Assembly: GCF_000166335.1 (NCBI RefSeq)
Contig: NC_014657.1
Location: forward strand, 2,090,501-2,154,500
DNA from: Caldicellulosiruptor owensensis OL
GTDB lineage: Bacteria; Bacillota; Thermoanaerobacteria; Caldicellulosiruptorales; Caldicellulosiruptoraceae
Reading direction: 5' to 3'
Length of the DNA: 64,000 bases
Positions 47,721 through 55,168 of this stretch are shown here, one piece after another. How positions within the stretch are numbered: position 1 is the stretch's first letter; each line of letters begins with the position of its first letter. A program made the position numbers and the translations under genes. Under the pieces are notes generated by a model, which saw only the letters and a program-made list of their open reading frames with translations, was not told where the DNA came from and searched no databases.

Positions 47721-48567
47721 AAGCCTTCCCCCCTTTTCTGGCGGCATCGGTTATATCGACACTATAAGCGGGACGAGTAAGGTCAATCGGCTCGTCCATG
47801 TTCACATTGATCCTTTTGACCGCAAGAAGGTGCCTGAACAGGAACATCCCTGTTCCTGGAGCCAATACATAATCTTTATCAAACAGCAATGCCGTCTTTC
47901 TTATCGACTCGGAACTTTGGGAGAGTCTTAATAAAAAGGCCTCTACCAACTCAGCCAAGTCACCTTCAGACAGCCCTGCATCAGCATAAGCATAGCGCGC
48001 CGAATGTATCCATTCAATGTTTTTTGCTTTGATAACAGGAATATCTTTATTCGTTACGATTCCCCAGTCGATACCCCTTGCCTCCCAGTATCGTCTCTCT
48101 ATTTCAAGCCGTTCAAGGCTTATTCTCTTCTCCAGCTCACTTGCCGCCTTAAGGCTCCTCGCCACATACTTTAAATTATCATCCCGATCCTTCACCGTGA
48201 TCAAAAACGAAGTTGAAATAACATAGTTGGTTCCTGATTTTTTGTCGGTAAAAAGATCAAACCGCAGGTCTTCTCTATTCTGCACCCAGTCTTCATAATC
48301 CAGGAGGGGAAAATGTTCTCTGATGTCAATTACTGAATCTTCCCATTCAAGCAGGTAAAAAAATCTGGCCTCGCTATCCGTAAAAAGATGGTGAATCCGC
48401 CCTGTCTTCCACCCGAAAATTCGGTGGCAGCGGCCCTTTGACGGAAAATCCTGCACGGTCAACCACGGCTTGTAAGCCTTTCCCTCCCCCTGGCCGCGCC
48501 CTTCTTTGATAAATTTTTTATATTTTTCTTCTGTCCAGTCGGTATTACATTTCCCAATATTCATCAT
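47707..48567 (-). CDS. tnsA: TnsA-type endonuclease
   Basis: 286 residues. N-terminal catalytic region typical of TnsA: GRIHHLFTDSEARFFYLLEWEDSVIDIREHFPLLD with the Glu, DLRFDLFTDKKSGTNYVISTSFLITVKDR with the Asp and Lys of a restriction-like site, then a winged-helix C-terminal domain (RLEIERRYWEARGIDWGIVTNKDI). TnsA cuts the 5' strands so that Tn7 moves by cut-and-paste. An ATG with AAGGAG upstream begins the set; order tnsA-B-C-D is as in Tn7. Confidence 0.9.
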   Translation of the reverse strand: MMNIGKCNTDWTEEKYKKFIKEGRGQGEGKAYKPWLTVQDFPSKGRCHRIFGWKTGRIHHLFTDSEARFFYLLEWEDSVIDIREHFPLLDYEDWVQNREDLRFDLFTDKKSGTNYVISTSFLITVKDRDDNLKYVARSLKAASELEKRISLERLEIERRYWEARGIDWGIVTNKDIPVIKAKNIEWIHSARYAYADAGLSEGDLAELVEAFLLRLSQSSESIRKTALLFDKDYVLAPGTGMFLFRHLLAVKRINVNMDEPIDLTRPAYSVDITDAARKGGKAYAGG

Positions 48568-48594
48568 CTCCTTATAAAGAAATGCTATAATAAT

Positions 48595-48637
48595 TGCTGA
48601 GGAACTTTCGCTAAACTGTTTCGAAAGTTCCTCAGCA
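48595..48637 (-). terminator. 16-bp perfect hairpin upstream of tnsA
   Basis: Perfect arms TGCTGAGGAACTTTCG and CGAAAGTTCCTCAGCA with an 11-base loop, between the small gene at 48652 and tnsA. U content after the stem is poor in both directions. It may partly insulate tnsABCD from the upstream genes. Confidence 0.5.
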
Positions 48638-48651
48638 GAAAAGCCTAAAAT

Positions 48652-49164
48652 TTATTCAATCATAAAAGTTTCTCTTATATCATCCTCCGTCAGATTATTC
48701 TTTTTCAATGAGCAAGTTAATAATATCGTTACATACGCCTCAAAAGGGGTCAGTTTTTGAATTTTTTCTATCAAACCTTTAGCAATATTAATACCTTCTT
48801 CATCAAAATCAAAAGATTCATATTTTAAAACATCTTCAATGGATGCAATAATTATCTTTCTTGGGTCAATACTTCCTACATGATATAAAGTATTCCAGAA
48901 AGCGCGAAGTAATATATAAACTTCTTCTATCGTAAAATATCCCTGCAGCCTTTTTCTGGTGAAATTAAATAATCTCGTAAGGTCAATAATCATATCTCTA
49001 ATCTTAGCTTCAAGATAATAAACTTTATCTTCTTCAGTAATTGTTTCATCATCTTCTTGATAATCCTCCAAAGGATAAATACTGCCTGAAGGATAATTGC
49101 GTACGGCTTCGTAAACCATCGGACTGATTTCAATTTTTATATATTTTTCGATAAGATTTTTCAT
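48652..49164 (-). CDS. Hypothetical helical protein upstream of tnsA
   Basis: About 170 residues, mostly helical: IEKYIKIEISPMVYEAVRN, an acidic EDYQEDDETITEEDKVY stretch, then LTRLFNFTRKRLQGYF and FDEEGINIAKGLIEKIQKL. No recognised family. ATG 49164 has AAAGGATG upstream. Same strand as the tns genes and next to them, so it could be a transposon accessory gene. Confidence 0.65.
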   Translation of the reverse strand: MKNLIEKYIKIEISPMVYEAVRNYPSGSIYPLEDYQEDDETITEEDKVYYLEAKIRDMIIDLTRLFNFTRKRLQGYFTIEEVYILLRAFWNTLYHVGSIDPRKIIIASIEDVLKYESFDFDEEGINIAKGLIEKIQKLTPFEAYVTILLTCSLKKNNLTEDDIRETFMIE

Positions 49165-49200
49165 ACACATCATCCTTTCTTTTTTTGTTTTAATTAAAAT

Positions 49201-49449
49201 TCAAACTAAAGAATAACATTCCCTATATTCCTTATTGTTGTTATTTATATAAACACTAATTTCAGTTCCAATATCTAAACTAATATTTCCATCCCTATCT
49301 ACTATTGCAAGTTCGATAATTTCGGGAGTGGCATTACATTCAATTTCTTGCAATTCCTTTCCATTGCCTCCGCTCAAAAGGCTTTTTTTCCTTCCTTCTT
49401 CATTGAAAAGATACCTGATTCTTGCTTTTTTGTTTAATTCTGTTGTCAC
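49201..49449 (-). CDS. Small hypothetical protein
   Basis: About 82 residues, beta-rich C-terminus (PEIIELAIVDRDGNISLDIG, EISVYINNNNKEYREC). GTG 49449 lies ten bases after AAAGGGG; TTG 49458 is an alternative. In line with the XRE regulator upstream and the 170-residue gene downstream. No family recognised. Confidence 0.6.
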   Translation of the reverse strand: MTTELNKKARIRYLFNEEGRKKSLLSGGNGKELQEIECNATPEIIELAIVDRDGNISLDIGTEISVYINNNNKEYRECYSLV

Positions 49450-49492
49450 ATATATCAACCCCTTTCAATTTATTTCTAAAAGTTATTCGAGG

Positions 49493-49720
49493 TTACAATC
49501 CTGCATTTATAATAAAATCTTCTATATCCTTGCCGAGGGCCGCAGCAATTTTCCCAACTGTTTGCGGCCTTGGGATTACCTTATTATGTTCTATTCTTAT
49601 CAATGTTTTAGGACTCAAATTCGCTTCTTCTGCCAGCTGTGCTATACTTTTACCCTGTCTGGCACGCTCCAAGCGAATTTTGTTAAAATCGTATCTATAT
49701 GATTCTTGAGTTCTTTCCAT
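49493..49720 (-). CDS. XRE-family DNA-binding protein
   Basis: 75 residues, one Cro/C1-type helix-turn-helix: RLERARQGKSIAQLAEEANLSPKTLIRIEHNKVIP, then RPQTVGKIAAALG. ATG 49720 follows GGAGGTGATGAG. Divergent from a second XRE regulator across a 150-base region with a palindrome. This resembles a phage-type or plasmid-type switch and may control the tns-side genes. Confidence 0.85.
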   Translation of the reverse strand: MERTQESYRYDFNKIRLERARQGKSIAQLAEEANLSPKTLIRIEHNKVIPRPQTVGKIAAALGKDIEDFIINAGL

Positions 49721-49769
49721 CTCATCACCTCCCGTATTTATACCTTTGGTATATTTTTATTATATTTTA

Positions 49770-49786
49770 GACATTAGTATAATGTC
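49770..49786. promoter_or_regulatory. Palindromic operator between the divergent XRE genes
   Basis: GACATTA-GTA-TAATGTC has perfect 7-base arms, in the intergenic region between the two divergent regulators. A candidate repressor site. A TATAAT at 49847-49852 may serve the rightward gene. Confidence 0.6.
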
Positions 49787-49871
49787 AACTATTACAACAA
49801 AATTTTTTATACTTTTTTTATCGCAGATTTAATGATATACTGATAGTATAATTAAAGGGCAGGTGCTGAGA

Positions 49872-50405
49872 ATGTTTGGCGAAAGATTAAGAATGTTAAG
49901 AAACGAAAAAGGTTTCACCATGCAACAAATGGCAGAAATGCTAGGCATTACAATAGGTTCTTGGGCAAAATACGAGCGTAATGAGGCAGAACCATCTTTT
50001 GATAAGCTTGTAAAAATCGCCGATATCTTCAATGTAAGCGTTGACTTTCTGCTTGGCCGAACAAATGTTAGAAACGATAAGCTAGGAAATAATGAAACAA
50101 ACATAAAAAATTATATCGTTGATATTGAAAAAATTATAATAGAAAACCCTTCAGCTCTTTATTGCTTCCAAACTAACTTCGAAACTGTTCTGGAAAATTT
50201 TTCTAAAGAAATTATCTCAGAAAATCAACTTCAACCTTTACTCGAAGCTTTAAATGATCTCGTAATATATTTCAACGACTTAACAAGATTAAAATCAGAG
50301 AACAAGAAAATAAATAAAGAAATCTTAACTTACCATGAAAAGGAAAAAATCTCTATGTTGCAGCTTATGAATAAAATTTTTATGTTGTTGTTTCAACCTG
50401 ATTAA
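49872..50405 (+). CDS. XRE-family regulator (SinR/phage-repressor-like)
   Basis: About 177 residues. Helix-turn-helix at residues 5-60: RLRMLRNEKGFTMQQMAEMLGITIGSWAKYERNEAEPSFDKLVKIADIFNVSVDFLLGR (landmark blocks). A helical C-terminal region probably dimerises. ATG 49872 has AGGTG six bases upstream and yields MFGERLRMLR, a standard start for the family. Reads away from the tns block toward the recombinase. Confidence 0.88.
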   Translation: MFGERLRMLRNEKGFTMQQMAEMLGITIGSWAKYERNEAEPSFDKLVKIADIFNVSVDFLLGRTNVRNDKLGNNETNIKNYIVDIEKIIIENPSALYCFQTNFETVLENFSKEIISENQLQPLLEALNDLVIYFNDLTRLKSENKKINKEILTYHEKEKISMLQLMNKIFMLLFQPD

Positions 50406-50418
50406 GTATTAAAAAATA

Positions 50419-50538
50419 TTATGTAGCAAGATTTTTATTTCTTGTTTCTGTTTTCAAAAACGAAAATATCAAAAAATTCGTTTTTAAAATCGTAAAACTC
50501 GCTACATAACGATATCTTATGAAGCCATATTATGTAGC
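50419..50538. repeat. Three TTATGTAGC repeats before the recombinase gene
   Basis: TTATGTAGC occurs at 50419-50427 and 50530-50538, and inverted at 50501-50509. The first two form an extended inverted repeat (TTATGTAGC-AG-TTTTA type arms). Placement just upstream of a tyrosine recombinase suggests recombinase or regulator binding sites. Confidence 0.55.
50449..50492. repeat. 14-bp palindrome family, copies 1 and 2
   Basis: TGTTTTCAAAAACG (50449-50462) and CGTTTTTAAAATCG (50479-50492) belong to a family with consensus CG-N-TTTTAAAA-N-CG. Further copies lie up to 55.2 kb. Confidence 0.65.
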
Positions 50539-50570
50539 CAATCCAATTTACAGAACAGGAGGTAATTGTT

Positions 50571-51446
50571 GTGGATTGGTTGAAAAAGTTTGAAGAAGAC
50601 TTAAAACAAACTGGGAAGAGCCAAAATACAGTGGCAAGTTACTGCGCCGACATAAATGAATTTTTGCAATGGTTTGAGGAGACATATGCAAACAAATTCG
50701 ACGGTAGAATTCTTGAGCAAGACGCTCGCGAATACCGCAATTACTTGCTAAATGTGGTAAAGCAAAAGCCGTCCTCAATCAACAGGAAAATGGCTTCTTT
50801 AAAAAACTTCAACCAGTTTCTTATACAAGTCGGCACAGGAACAGAAGTAAACATTTGTGGTATTTCTGTTGCCGACATTCACGACAGAGAAATCAAAACT
50901 ATTAGCCGAAAAGAACTTAACAGGCTTAAGCGGGCAGTATACGCAAGCGGAAATAAGCGAGATATAGCTCTGATCGAACTTCTGATAAACACAGGAGTAA
51001 GAGTTTCCGAACTCGTTTCTTTAACCGTACAAGATATACATTTAACAGAAAGAAATGGCAGTCAAAACTACTCATATATCGCTGTGCGCAACGGTAAAGG
51101 CAATAAGTATCGAGAAATACCTTTAAACTCCCAAGTCAAAAGGGCTTTGGAAGAATACCTCTCCACAAGATCATCATCAAGTGATAAAATCTTCATTAGC
51201 CAGCGAGGTCCGTTGAGAAGAGAATCGGTTGATAAAATCATAAAAAAATATTGTCGCCTAGCTGGCATTGAAGAAATTTCCGCACATGTTCTCCGTCATA
51301 CATTCTGCACCCGTCTTGTTGCTGAAAATGTTCCCTTACCCATCATTTCAAAACTGGCTGGCCACTTAAGTGTTCAAACCACCATGGACTTCTATGTTCG
51401 AGTCAGCCGAGCTGATAAGGCCGCAGCAGTGGAAAAATTAACCTAA
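50571..51446 (+). CDS. Tyrosine recombinase (XerC/D-like integrase)
   Basis: 291 residues. N-terminal SAM-like core-binding domain (residues 1-90, TGKSQNTVASYCADINEFLQWF). Catalytic residues: Arg in LLINTGVRVSELVSL, Lys in a beta-hairpin near VRNGKGNKYREIPL, H-x2-R in HVLRHTFCTRL, His in KLAGHLSVQTT and Tyr in MDFYVRVS. Cuts and rejoins DNA at specific sites, for integration or plasmid dimer resolution. GTG 50571 has AGGAGG eight bases upstream. Confidence 0.93.
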   Translation: MDWLKKFEEDLKQTGKSQNTVASYCADINEFLQWFEETYANKFDGRILEQDAREYRNYLLNVVKQKPSSINRKMASLKNFNQFLIQVGTGTEVNICGISVADIHDREIKTISRKELNRLKRAVYASGNKRDIALIELLINTGVRVSELVSLTVQDIHLTERNGSQNYSYIAVRNGKGNKYREIPLNSQVKRALEEYLSTRSSSSDKIFISQRGPLRRESVDKIIKKYCRLAGIEEISAHVLRHTFCTRLVAENVPLPIISKLAGHLSVQTTMDFYVRVSRADKAAAVEKLT

Positions 51447-51461
51447 TGTAAACAAAAATAA

Positions 51462-51500
51462 CCGCAGGACAGTTTAAAACCTGCGGCTTTCGTTTTTGAA
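51462..51500 (+). terminator. Terminator of the recombinase gene
   Basis: CCGCAGG and CCTGCGG pair perfectly, followed by CTTTCGTTTTTG. The tail also contains a degenerate member of the palindrome family (51491-51504). Confidence 0.8.
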
Positions 51501-51524
51501 AAAGCTTTTCAGATGCAAAAAATT

Positions 51525-51686
51525 TTACTTGCCTACAAGAACCTCGTAAACTGCCTCATCTATATAACCATGTTCATACAGAGTCTCAGCCACTCTGAGG
51601 CCAAATTCCGCCACATCATGTTCGTAATGTGCGATACAAATTATCTGCTCCAAGGCATCTTCAGCATTGTATTTTTCTTCTTCCAA
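51525..51686 (-). CDS. Small acidic protein, 53 residues
   Basis: A minus-strand frame from TTG 51686 to TAA 51525: EEEKYNAEDALEQIICIAHY, EHDVAEFGLRVAETLYEHGY and IDEAVYEVLVGK. GC and codon use match the neighbouring accessory genes, and a ribosome-like CAGGGGTGG lies 10 bases upstream. Amphipathic helices predominate; possibly a small regulator or antitoxin. Convergent with the recombinase. Confidence 0.6.
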   Translation of the reverse strand: MEEEKYNAEDALEQIICIAHYEHDVAEFGLRVAETLYEHGYIDEAVYEVLVGK

Positions 51687-51796
51687 TTTAAATACACCAC
51701 CCCTGATTAAAATATGCTAAATTTATATGGATACATTATAGCGCGCAAAGCAAATGTATAAAAGCACTTCCTATCCCAAAATCTTTCAGGCATCTA

Positions 51797-52242
51797 CGAT
51801 TTTAAAATCGTTAAAATCGCTACTCGTTTTTAAAAACGAAGAAGGAGCAAAAAATTGCTCCCTTAAAACATGTAAATTTAAAGAAAAAGAAGGAGGATAT
51901 CAAAAACCTGCTCATCTTGAAAAATCCCATTTCGTTTTCAAAAACATATTAAGCAAATATCTTATTAAAAATCAAGATTTTTATACTGCAACCTCTTTGC
52001 TTTGTAACTTTTTTTAAATTTTATTACAAACTTACTCTAATATTTCCCCTCTGTGGAAGTTTTTGAAACTAACCGCATAAAGCTTAATTTGTTTTTAAAA
52101 TCGTATTCCCTATTCTAATTCCCGTAAATATACTATCAAAACACATATATAAAATTTTCAAAACGGAAACAAGAAATTGTAGTATTGTAGTTTTGTAGTT
52201 TTGTAGTAATTTTTTATCCTTATTTCGGCGTTTTTAAAATAG
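51797..52242. repeat. Palindrome cluster in non-coding DNA
   Basis: Members: CGATTTTAAAATCG 51797-51810, CGTTTTTAAAAACG 51825-51838, CGTTTTCAAAAACA 51933-51946, TGTTTTTAAAATCG 52090-52103, CGTTTTTAAAATAG 52229-52242. Two are perfect palindromes. The surrounding 51.7-52.4 kb shows no convincing gene. Confidence 0.7.
52178..52209. repeat. Four tandem 8-bp repeats (TGTAGTNN)
   Basis: TGTAGTAT, TGTAGTTT, TGTAGTTT, TGTAGTAA head to tail with no spacer, inside the palindrome-rich non-coding region. Iteron-like. Confidence 0.65.
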
Positions 52243-52437
52243 TGTGCCTCATATTGCTTATTATAAAAACATATCGAGAAAGCATAAAGACAAAGAAATC
52301 CTCTGTCCGCAGTTAATTTTCGCCTCTGTATGCGTTTTTGCCCTCAAAATGCTTCCATCCACAAATATTCAATTTCATAAAACTTAACTTTTTACCCCTC
52401 TCATCTTCACTCTTTTTTCCTGTTTCAACACAAAACG

Positions 52438-52462
52438 AAAAGCCCTGCAAGGACAGGGCTTT
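52438..52462 (-). terminator. Terminator of the gene at 52474
   Basis: AAAGCCCTG and CAGGGCTTT pair; the minus-strand exit is TTTTCGTTTT. It lies directly after the stop codon. Confidence 0.8.
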
Positions 52463-52473
52463 GGTGTCTGTTT

Positions 52474-52689
52474 CTAGATCAAAAAAGCTTCTGCAAGGCG
52501 CGTAGAAAGTGTAAAGATTTGTGCAGCAAATGGGAAATAATACCGTTTGCGCCAGACGAGTTTTTTGCCTGCGCCTTCCGGAGCAGCTAGAATAATCTCA
52601 GCGCTCCAAAAGCTCCAGCGAACTACATAAAACCAGAACGCACCTTTTTTCGGCGAGAATACAAACTTTTCATGCACTATTTTATACAT
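52474..52689 (-). CDS. Small aromatic-rich hypothetical protein
   Basis: 71 residues, rich in Trp, Phe and Lys (FVFSPKKGAFWFYVVRWSFWS, GKKLVWRKRYYFPFAAQIF). AGGAGG lies nine bases before ATG 52689 and a terminator follows, so expression is likely. No recognised family. Confidence 0.65.
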   Translation of the reverse strand: MYKIVHEKFVFSPKKGAFWFYVVRWSFWSAEIILAAPEGAGKKLVWRKRYYFPFAAQIFTLSTRLAEAFLI

Positions 52690-52780
52690 GAAACCCGCCT
52701 CCTGTCGGTATCTTCATGATCGCATCATATCACATTTTTTGCTGCTTGACAAGAATAGTAAAAAAATTTTTCAATAAAAC

Positions 52781-52810
52781 TTGACAAACCGAAGTGTCCT
52801 TTTCTATGAT
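52781..52810 (+). promoter_or_regulatory. Promoter TTGACA/TATGAT of the gene at 52846
   Basis: TTGACA (52781-52786) and TATGAT (52805-52810) are 18 bases apart. A second TTGACA begins at 52746 just upstream. Confidence 0.65.
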
Positions 52811-52845
52811 ACAGACGGATAAAAAAAATAAGGATGGTGTTGCCT

Positions 52846-53169
52846 ATGACGCTGAAGCGCAATAAACACTTTTGGACAATTGTCAGTCCGGCAGTTTGGC
52901 AAAAACTCTGCGAAATTGCAGAGAGAGAATCTCTACCGGTAACAAAGGTAGTGCTCCGGATTTTGTTTGCGGAATTTGATTATACGGGGGAAGAGATTTT
53001 GACTGATTATAGTTTCTCCTCTCGTACCGGGCACAAGATAATTGCGCGTGTAACCGAAAATGAACGCAAGAAACTCGAAGAGCTGGCAGAAAAACACGGC
53101 GTTACTGTTTGCCAGTTAACACGAAATGTTTTATATACTCATCTCATTGCGAAATCGAGTAAAATTTGA
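52846..53169 (+). CDS. Small putative ribbon-helix-helix-like DNA-binding protein
   Basis: 107 residues in two similar halves, each a strand followed by two helices: FWTIVSPAVWQKLCEIAERES-LPVTKVV and IARVTENERKKLEELAEKHG-VTVCQLTRNVL. The second half resembles a CopG/Arc ribbon-helix-helix unit. RHH proteins bind short palindromes and control plasmid copy number or toxin operons, so it is a candidate reader of the nearby 14-bp palindromes (inference). ATG 52846 has AAGGATGG upstream; the ATG at 52834 overlaps that site. Confidence 0.6.
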   Translation: MTLKRNKHFWTIVSPAVWQKLCEIAERESLPVTKVVLRILFAEFDYTGEEILTDYSFSSRTGHKIIARVTENERKKLEELAEKHGVTVCQLTRNVLYTHLIAKSSKI

Positions 53170-53289
53170 CTTTGTTCCCGCACTCTAATACGCTATATAT
53201 AAGTTTCTTTAAAAAAGTTGCCTAAAATACTTGATAATATAAAAATCCTTTTCTCACATCTATATAACAAAAAAGAGTGGGAGGATATA

Positions 53290-53508
53290 ATGGCACAAGT
53301 AACAGATAACAAAAATCTGAACCGTGATCCGAAGATCAAGAGACTGAGGTGAAAGGCAGTAGAACCGGCTGACCGACACGGACTGACCGAAGAGCAATGA
53401 GAAAAATTGCAGCAGGATATCTTGATATATGCGGCGCTTCTAAGTTGTGACGAAGTACGGGAAGAGTTGGAGCAACAGGTATGTGAAGAATTATGTGGGA
53501 CGGCGTGA
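53290..53508 (+). pseudogene. Small gene with two in-frame TGA codons
   Basis: From ATG 53290 (ribosome site GGGAGG five bases upstream) a protein-like frame of 72 codons runs to TGA 53506-53508, interrupted by TGA at 53350-53352 and 53398-53400. Both TGA codons sit where Trp would fit: KRLR-x-KAVEPADRHGLTEEQ-x-EKLQQDILIYAALL. Neighbouring genes use TGG for Trp and TGA as stop, so a double TGG-to-TGA mutation is the simplest reading. Recoding cannot be excluded. Confidence 0.55.
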
Positions 53509-53540
53509 TATAGCCACACCAGCCACGATGGGGATACATA

Positions 53541-53557
53541 CCGCTTCAAAGAAGCGG
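53541..53557 (+). promoter_or_regulatory. Leader hairpin upstream of the gene at 53587
   Basis: CCGCTTC-AAA-GAAGCGG, preceded by GATACATA and followed by an A-rich stretch and AAAAGGAG. A near-identical arrangement precedes the gene at 54251. Confidence 0.6.
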
Positions 53558-53586
53558 AAATACAAAAAAAGAAAAGGAGTGTGCTG

Positions 53587-54096
53587 ATGACAAAAAAAAG
53601 AATAAAAAGAAAAATAAGCAGACAAGAGGCAATTGAGGCACTGCGTACAAAGGTACGAGAAGCAGACGGGTCTCTCGTGACGCGCTGCATAACTGACGAA
53701 AGGTTATATAAAACAGTTATTTTTGAACATATGCTCACTCCAGTTAGCTTATACGATGAAGGACTCGTAGAGACAGATGACATTATCTCTACTTTTATCT
53801 CATCCTATGTGATTCACGACATGCTCGAAGAACTTTTTGAATTAGCTGATCTAAAAAAATATATAAGTCGTTTCATGGAAGAAACTGGAGAGAGTGGAGA
53901 GATGGGAACAAACAAACTGGAAGAAGTGCTCAATAGATTTTATAACGAGATATACGACGAACTAAAAAAGCATCAAGATAAAGTTGTAAAAATATTTTTC
54001 AGAATGTATCCAGGTCAAAAATGGGAAAACATCCCAACCGAAAAGCTGCAGGCTATACATGGATACATTATTCGAGGTTGTAAGATTATTCCGTAA
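53587..54096 (+). CDS. Hypothetical protein of the accessory element
   Basis: About 169 residues. A very basic start (TKKRIKRKISRQEAIEALRTKVREADG) is followed by helical acidic regions (ISSYVIHDMLEELFELADL, LEEVLNRFYNEIYDELKKHQ) and a Cys near the end. The basic start could bind nucleic acid. ATG 53587 is seven bases after AAGGAG. Unknown family. A GC-rich hairpin (CCCGCC-AGC-GGGCGGG, near 54107) follows its stop. Confidence 0.65.
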   Translation: MTKKRIKRKISRQEAIEALRTKVREADGSLVTRCITDERLYKTVIFEHMLTPVSLYDEGLVETDDIISTFISSYVIHDMLEELFELADLKKYISRFMEETGESGEMGTNKLEEVLNRFYNEIYDELKKHQDKVVKIFFRMYPGQKWENIPTEKLQAIHGYIIRGCKIIP

Positions 54097-54194
54097 TCGG
54101 CTTCCCGCCAGCGGGCGGGGAATACATAAAAAAAGAACGAGGATTTTTCCCTGTTCCGAAAGATTGCTTCTCCTAATTTCACCTGCATACATAC

Positions 54195-54212
54195 CGTCTC
54201 CACAGAGACGGA
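54195..54212 (+). promoter_or_regulatory. Leader hairpin upstream of the gene at 54251
   Basis: CCGTCTC-CACA-GAGACGG, preceded by CATACATA and followed by an A-rich stretch and GAAAAGGAG. Same layout as 53541-53557 with different stem sequence but equal pairing. Confidence 0.6.
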
Positions 54213-54250
54213 ACAAAAACGAAAAGGAGTGATGCACACTGAAGATTATA

Positions 54251-55123
54251 TTGCAGACTTACAATGAATACAACTCCGTAATGCAAAAAATGGAAGAAGG
54301 AACGAGGATGAGTTGGGAGGATGTTGTAAACGAAGCTGTGCGAATCGCTCTGGAAAATGCAGACTGGACGGAACTAAAACCGTTCCGATACAAAGCTTCA
54401 AAATATGATGAAGGTTATTTTTGGAAACTCGTATATGTGAAGCTTGAATACGGAACATGGAAAAAAGCAAGAGAATATACAAAAAACGGCATAGAGCTGG
54501 ATGATGTTATAAATTTTGCACTACTGTTTGTTAAAAAATTTATGACAGCACGGATGAAAAAAGATATTCTTGATAAGAAATGGACGATAAAACGGGCGGC
54601 AATGGTAATCGAAAAAATCGCAGGTGGGGAATGTATAAGCGTAGAATCGGATCGTGTGGAATTCGAGGTTTGCCCGATCTGCAAGTCTGATGGTTTTATG
54701 GTCTTTTTTAACGATAATGACATCCTTCCATTTGGCTATTGTTTAAAATGCAGGTTCCACAACATCTGGGAAATTCTGTGCGAAACAGGAACGGGAAGTT
54801 TTATCGATGTAGTCCATAAAGCATGGGAAATTCTTGAAGAAAAAGACAGCAAAGAACAAGCAACAACAGTTGCAAAACAGGAATACAAACAAAAAACGAT
54901 ACAACAAAAGCCAAAACACAAGAGAATCACAGAACTCGAAGAGGAACGCAGAAGAATTATCGAAGAGAACTTTGAGGGGCCCTACAAGCCGCCGGAGGAA
55001 GAATACAGAGAAGCACAAGAAATCATTCGGTACCTTTCAAAAATATCTGCTGAAAAAGAGCGAAAGCCACCAACAAAACACTCATTTAAAAGCAACTCAA
55101 TGGAACCAACTTTGAAAAAATGA
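54251..55123 (+). CDS. Hypothetical zinc-ribbon protein
   Basis: About 290 residues. A central zinc-ribbon (FEVCPICKSDGFMVFFNDND...GYCLKCRFHN, about residues 138-172) with two CxxC pairs as in primase and replication factors, preceded by a helical domain (MTARMKKDILDKKWTIKRAAMVIEKI). A charged coiled-coil tail carries ELEEERRRIIEENFEGPYKPPEEEY. The start is unclear: AAAAGGAG points to ATG 54232, which opens only an 11-codon frame, so a short leader peptide, a CTG/TTG start (54239/54251) or an indel is possible. Confidence 0.65.
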   Translation: MQTYNEYNSVMQKMEEGTRMSWEDVVNEAVRIALENADWTELKPFRYKASKYDEGYFWKLVYVKLEYGTWKKAREYTKNGIELDDVINFALLFVKKFMTARMKKDILDKKWTIKRAAMVIEKIAGGECISVESDRVEFEVCPICKSDGFMVFFNDNDILPFGYCLKCRFHNIWEILCETGTGSFIDVVHKAWEILEEKDSKEQATTVAKQEYKQKTIQQKPKHKRITELEEERRRIIEENFEGPYKPPEEEYREAQEIIRYLSKISAEKERKPPTKHSFKSNSMEPTLKK

Positions 55124-55168
55124 ACCACCGACCAACCGCAAAGCCTTTCGGCATACTCTGCAATTGCT

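Noticed and set aside
48595-48637. Tn7 right end
   Set aside because: Lacks TGT/ACA termini, repeated TnsB-type sites and a visible 5-bp duplication.
51754-52017. 87-codon plus-strand frame in the palindrome region
   Set aside because: Lys/Ser-rich translation of A/T-rich DNA, no ribosome site, and it runs through two palindromes.
53290-53508. Selenoprotein with UGA as selenocysteine
   Set aside because: Both sites fit Trp, not Cys, and no obvious SECIS hairpin follows each TGA; no selenocysteine genes are in view.
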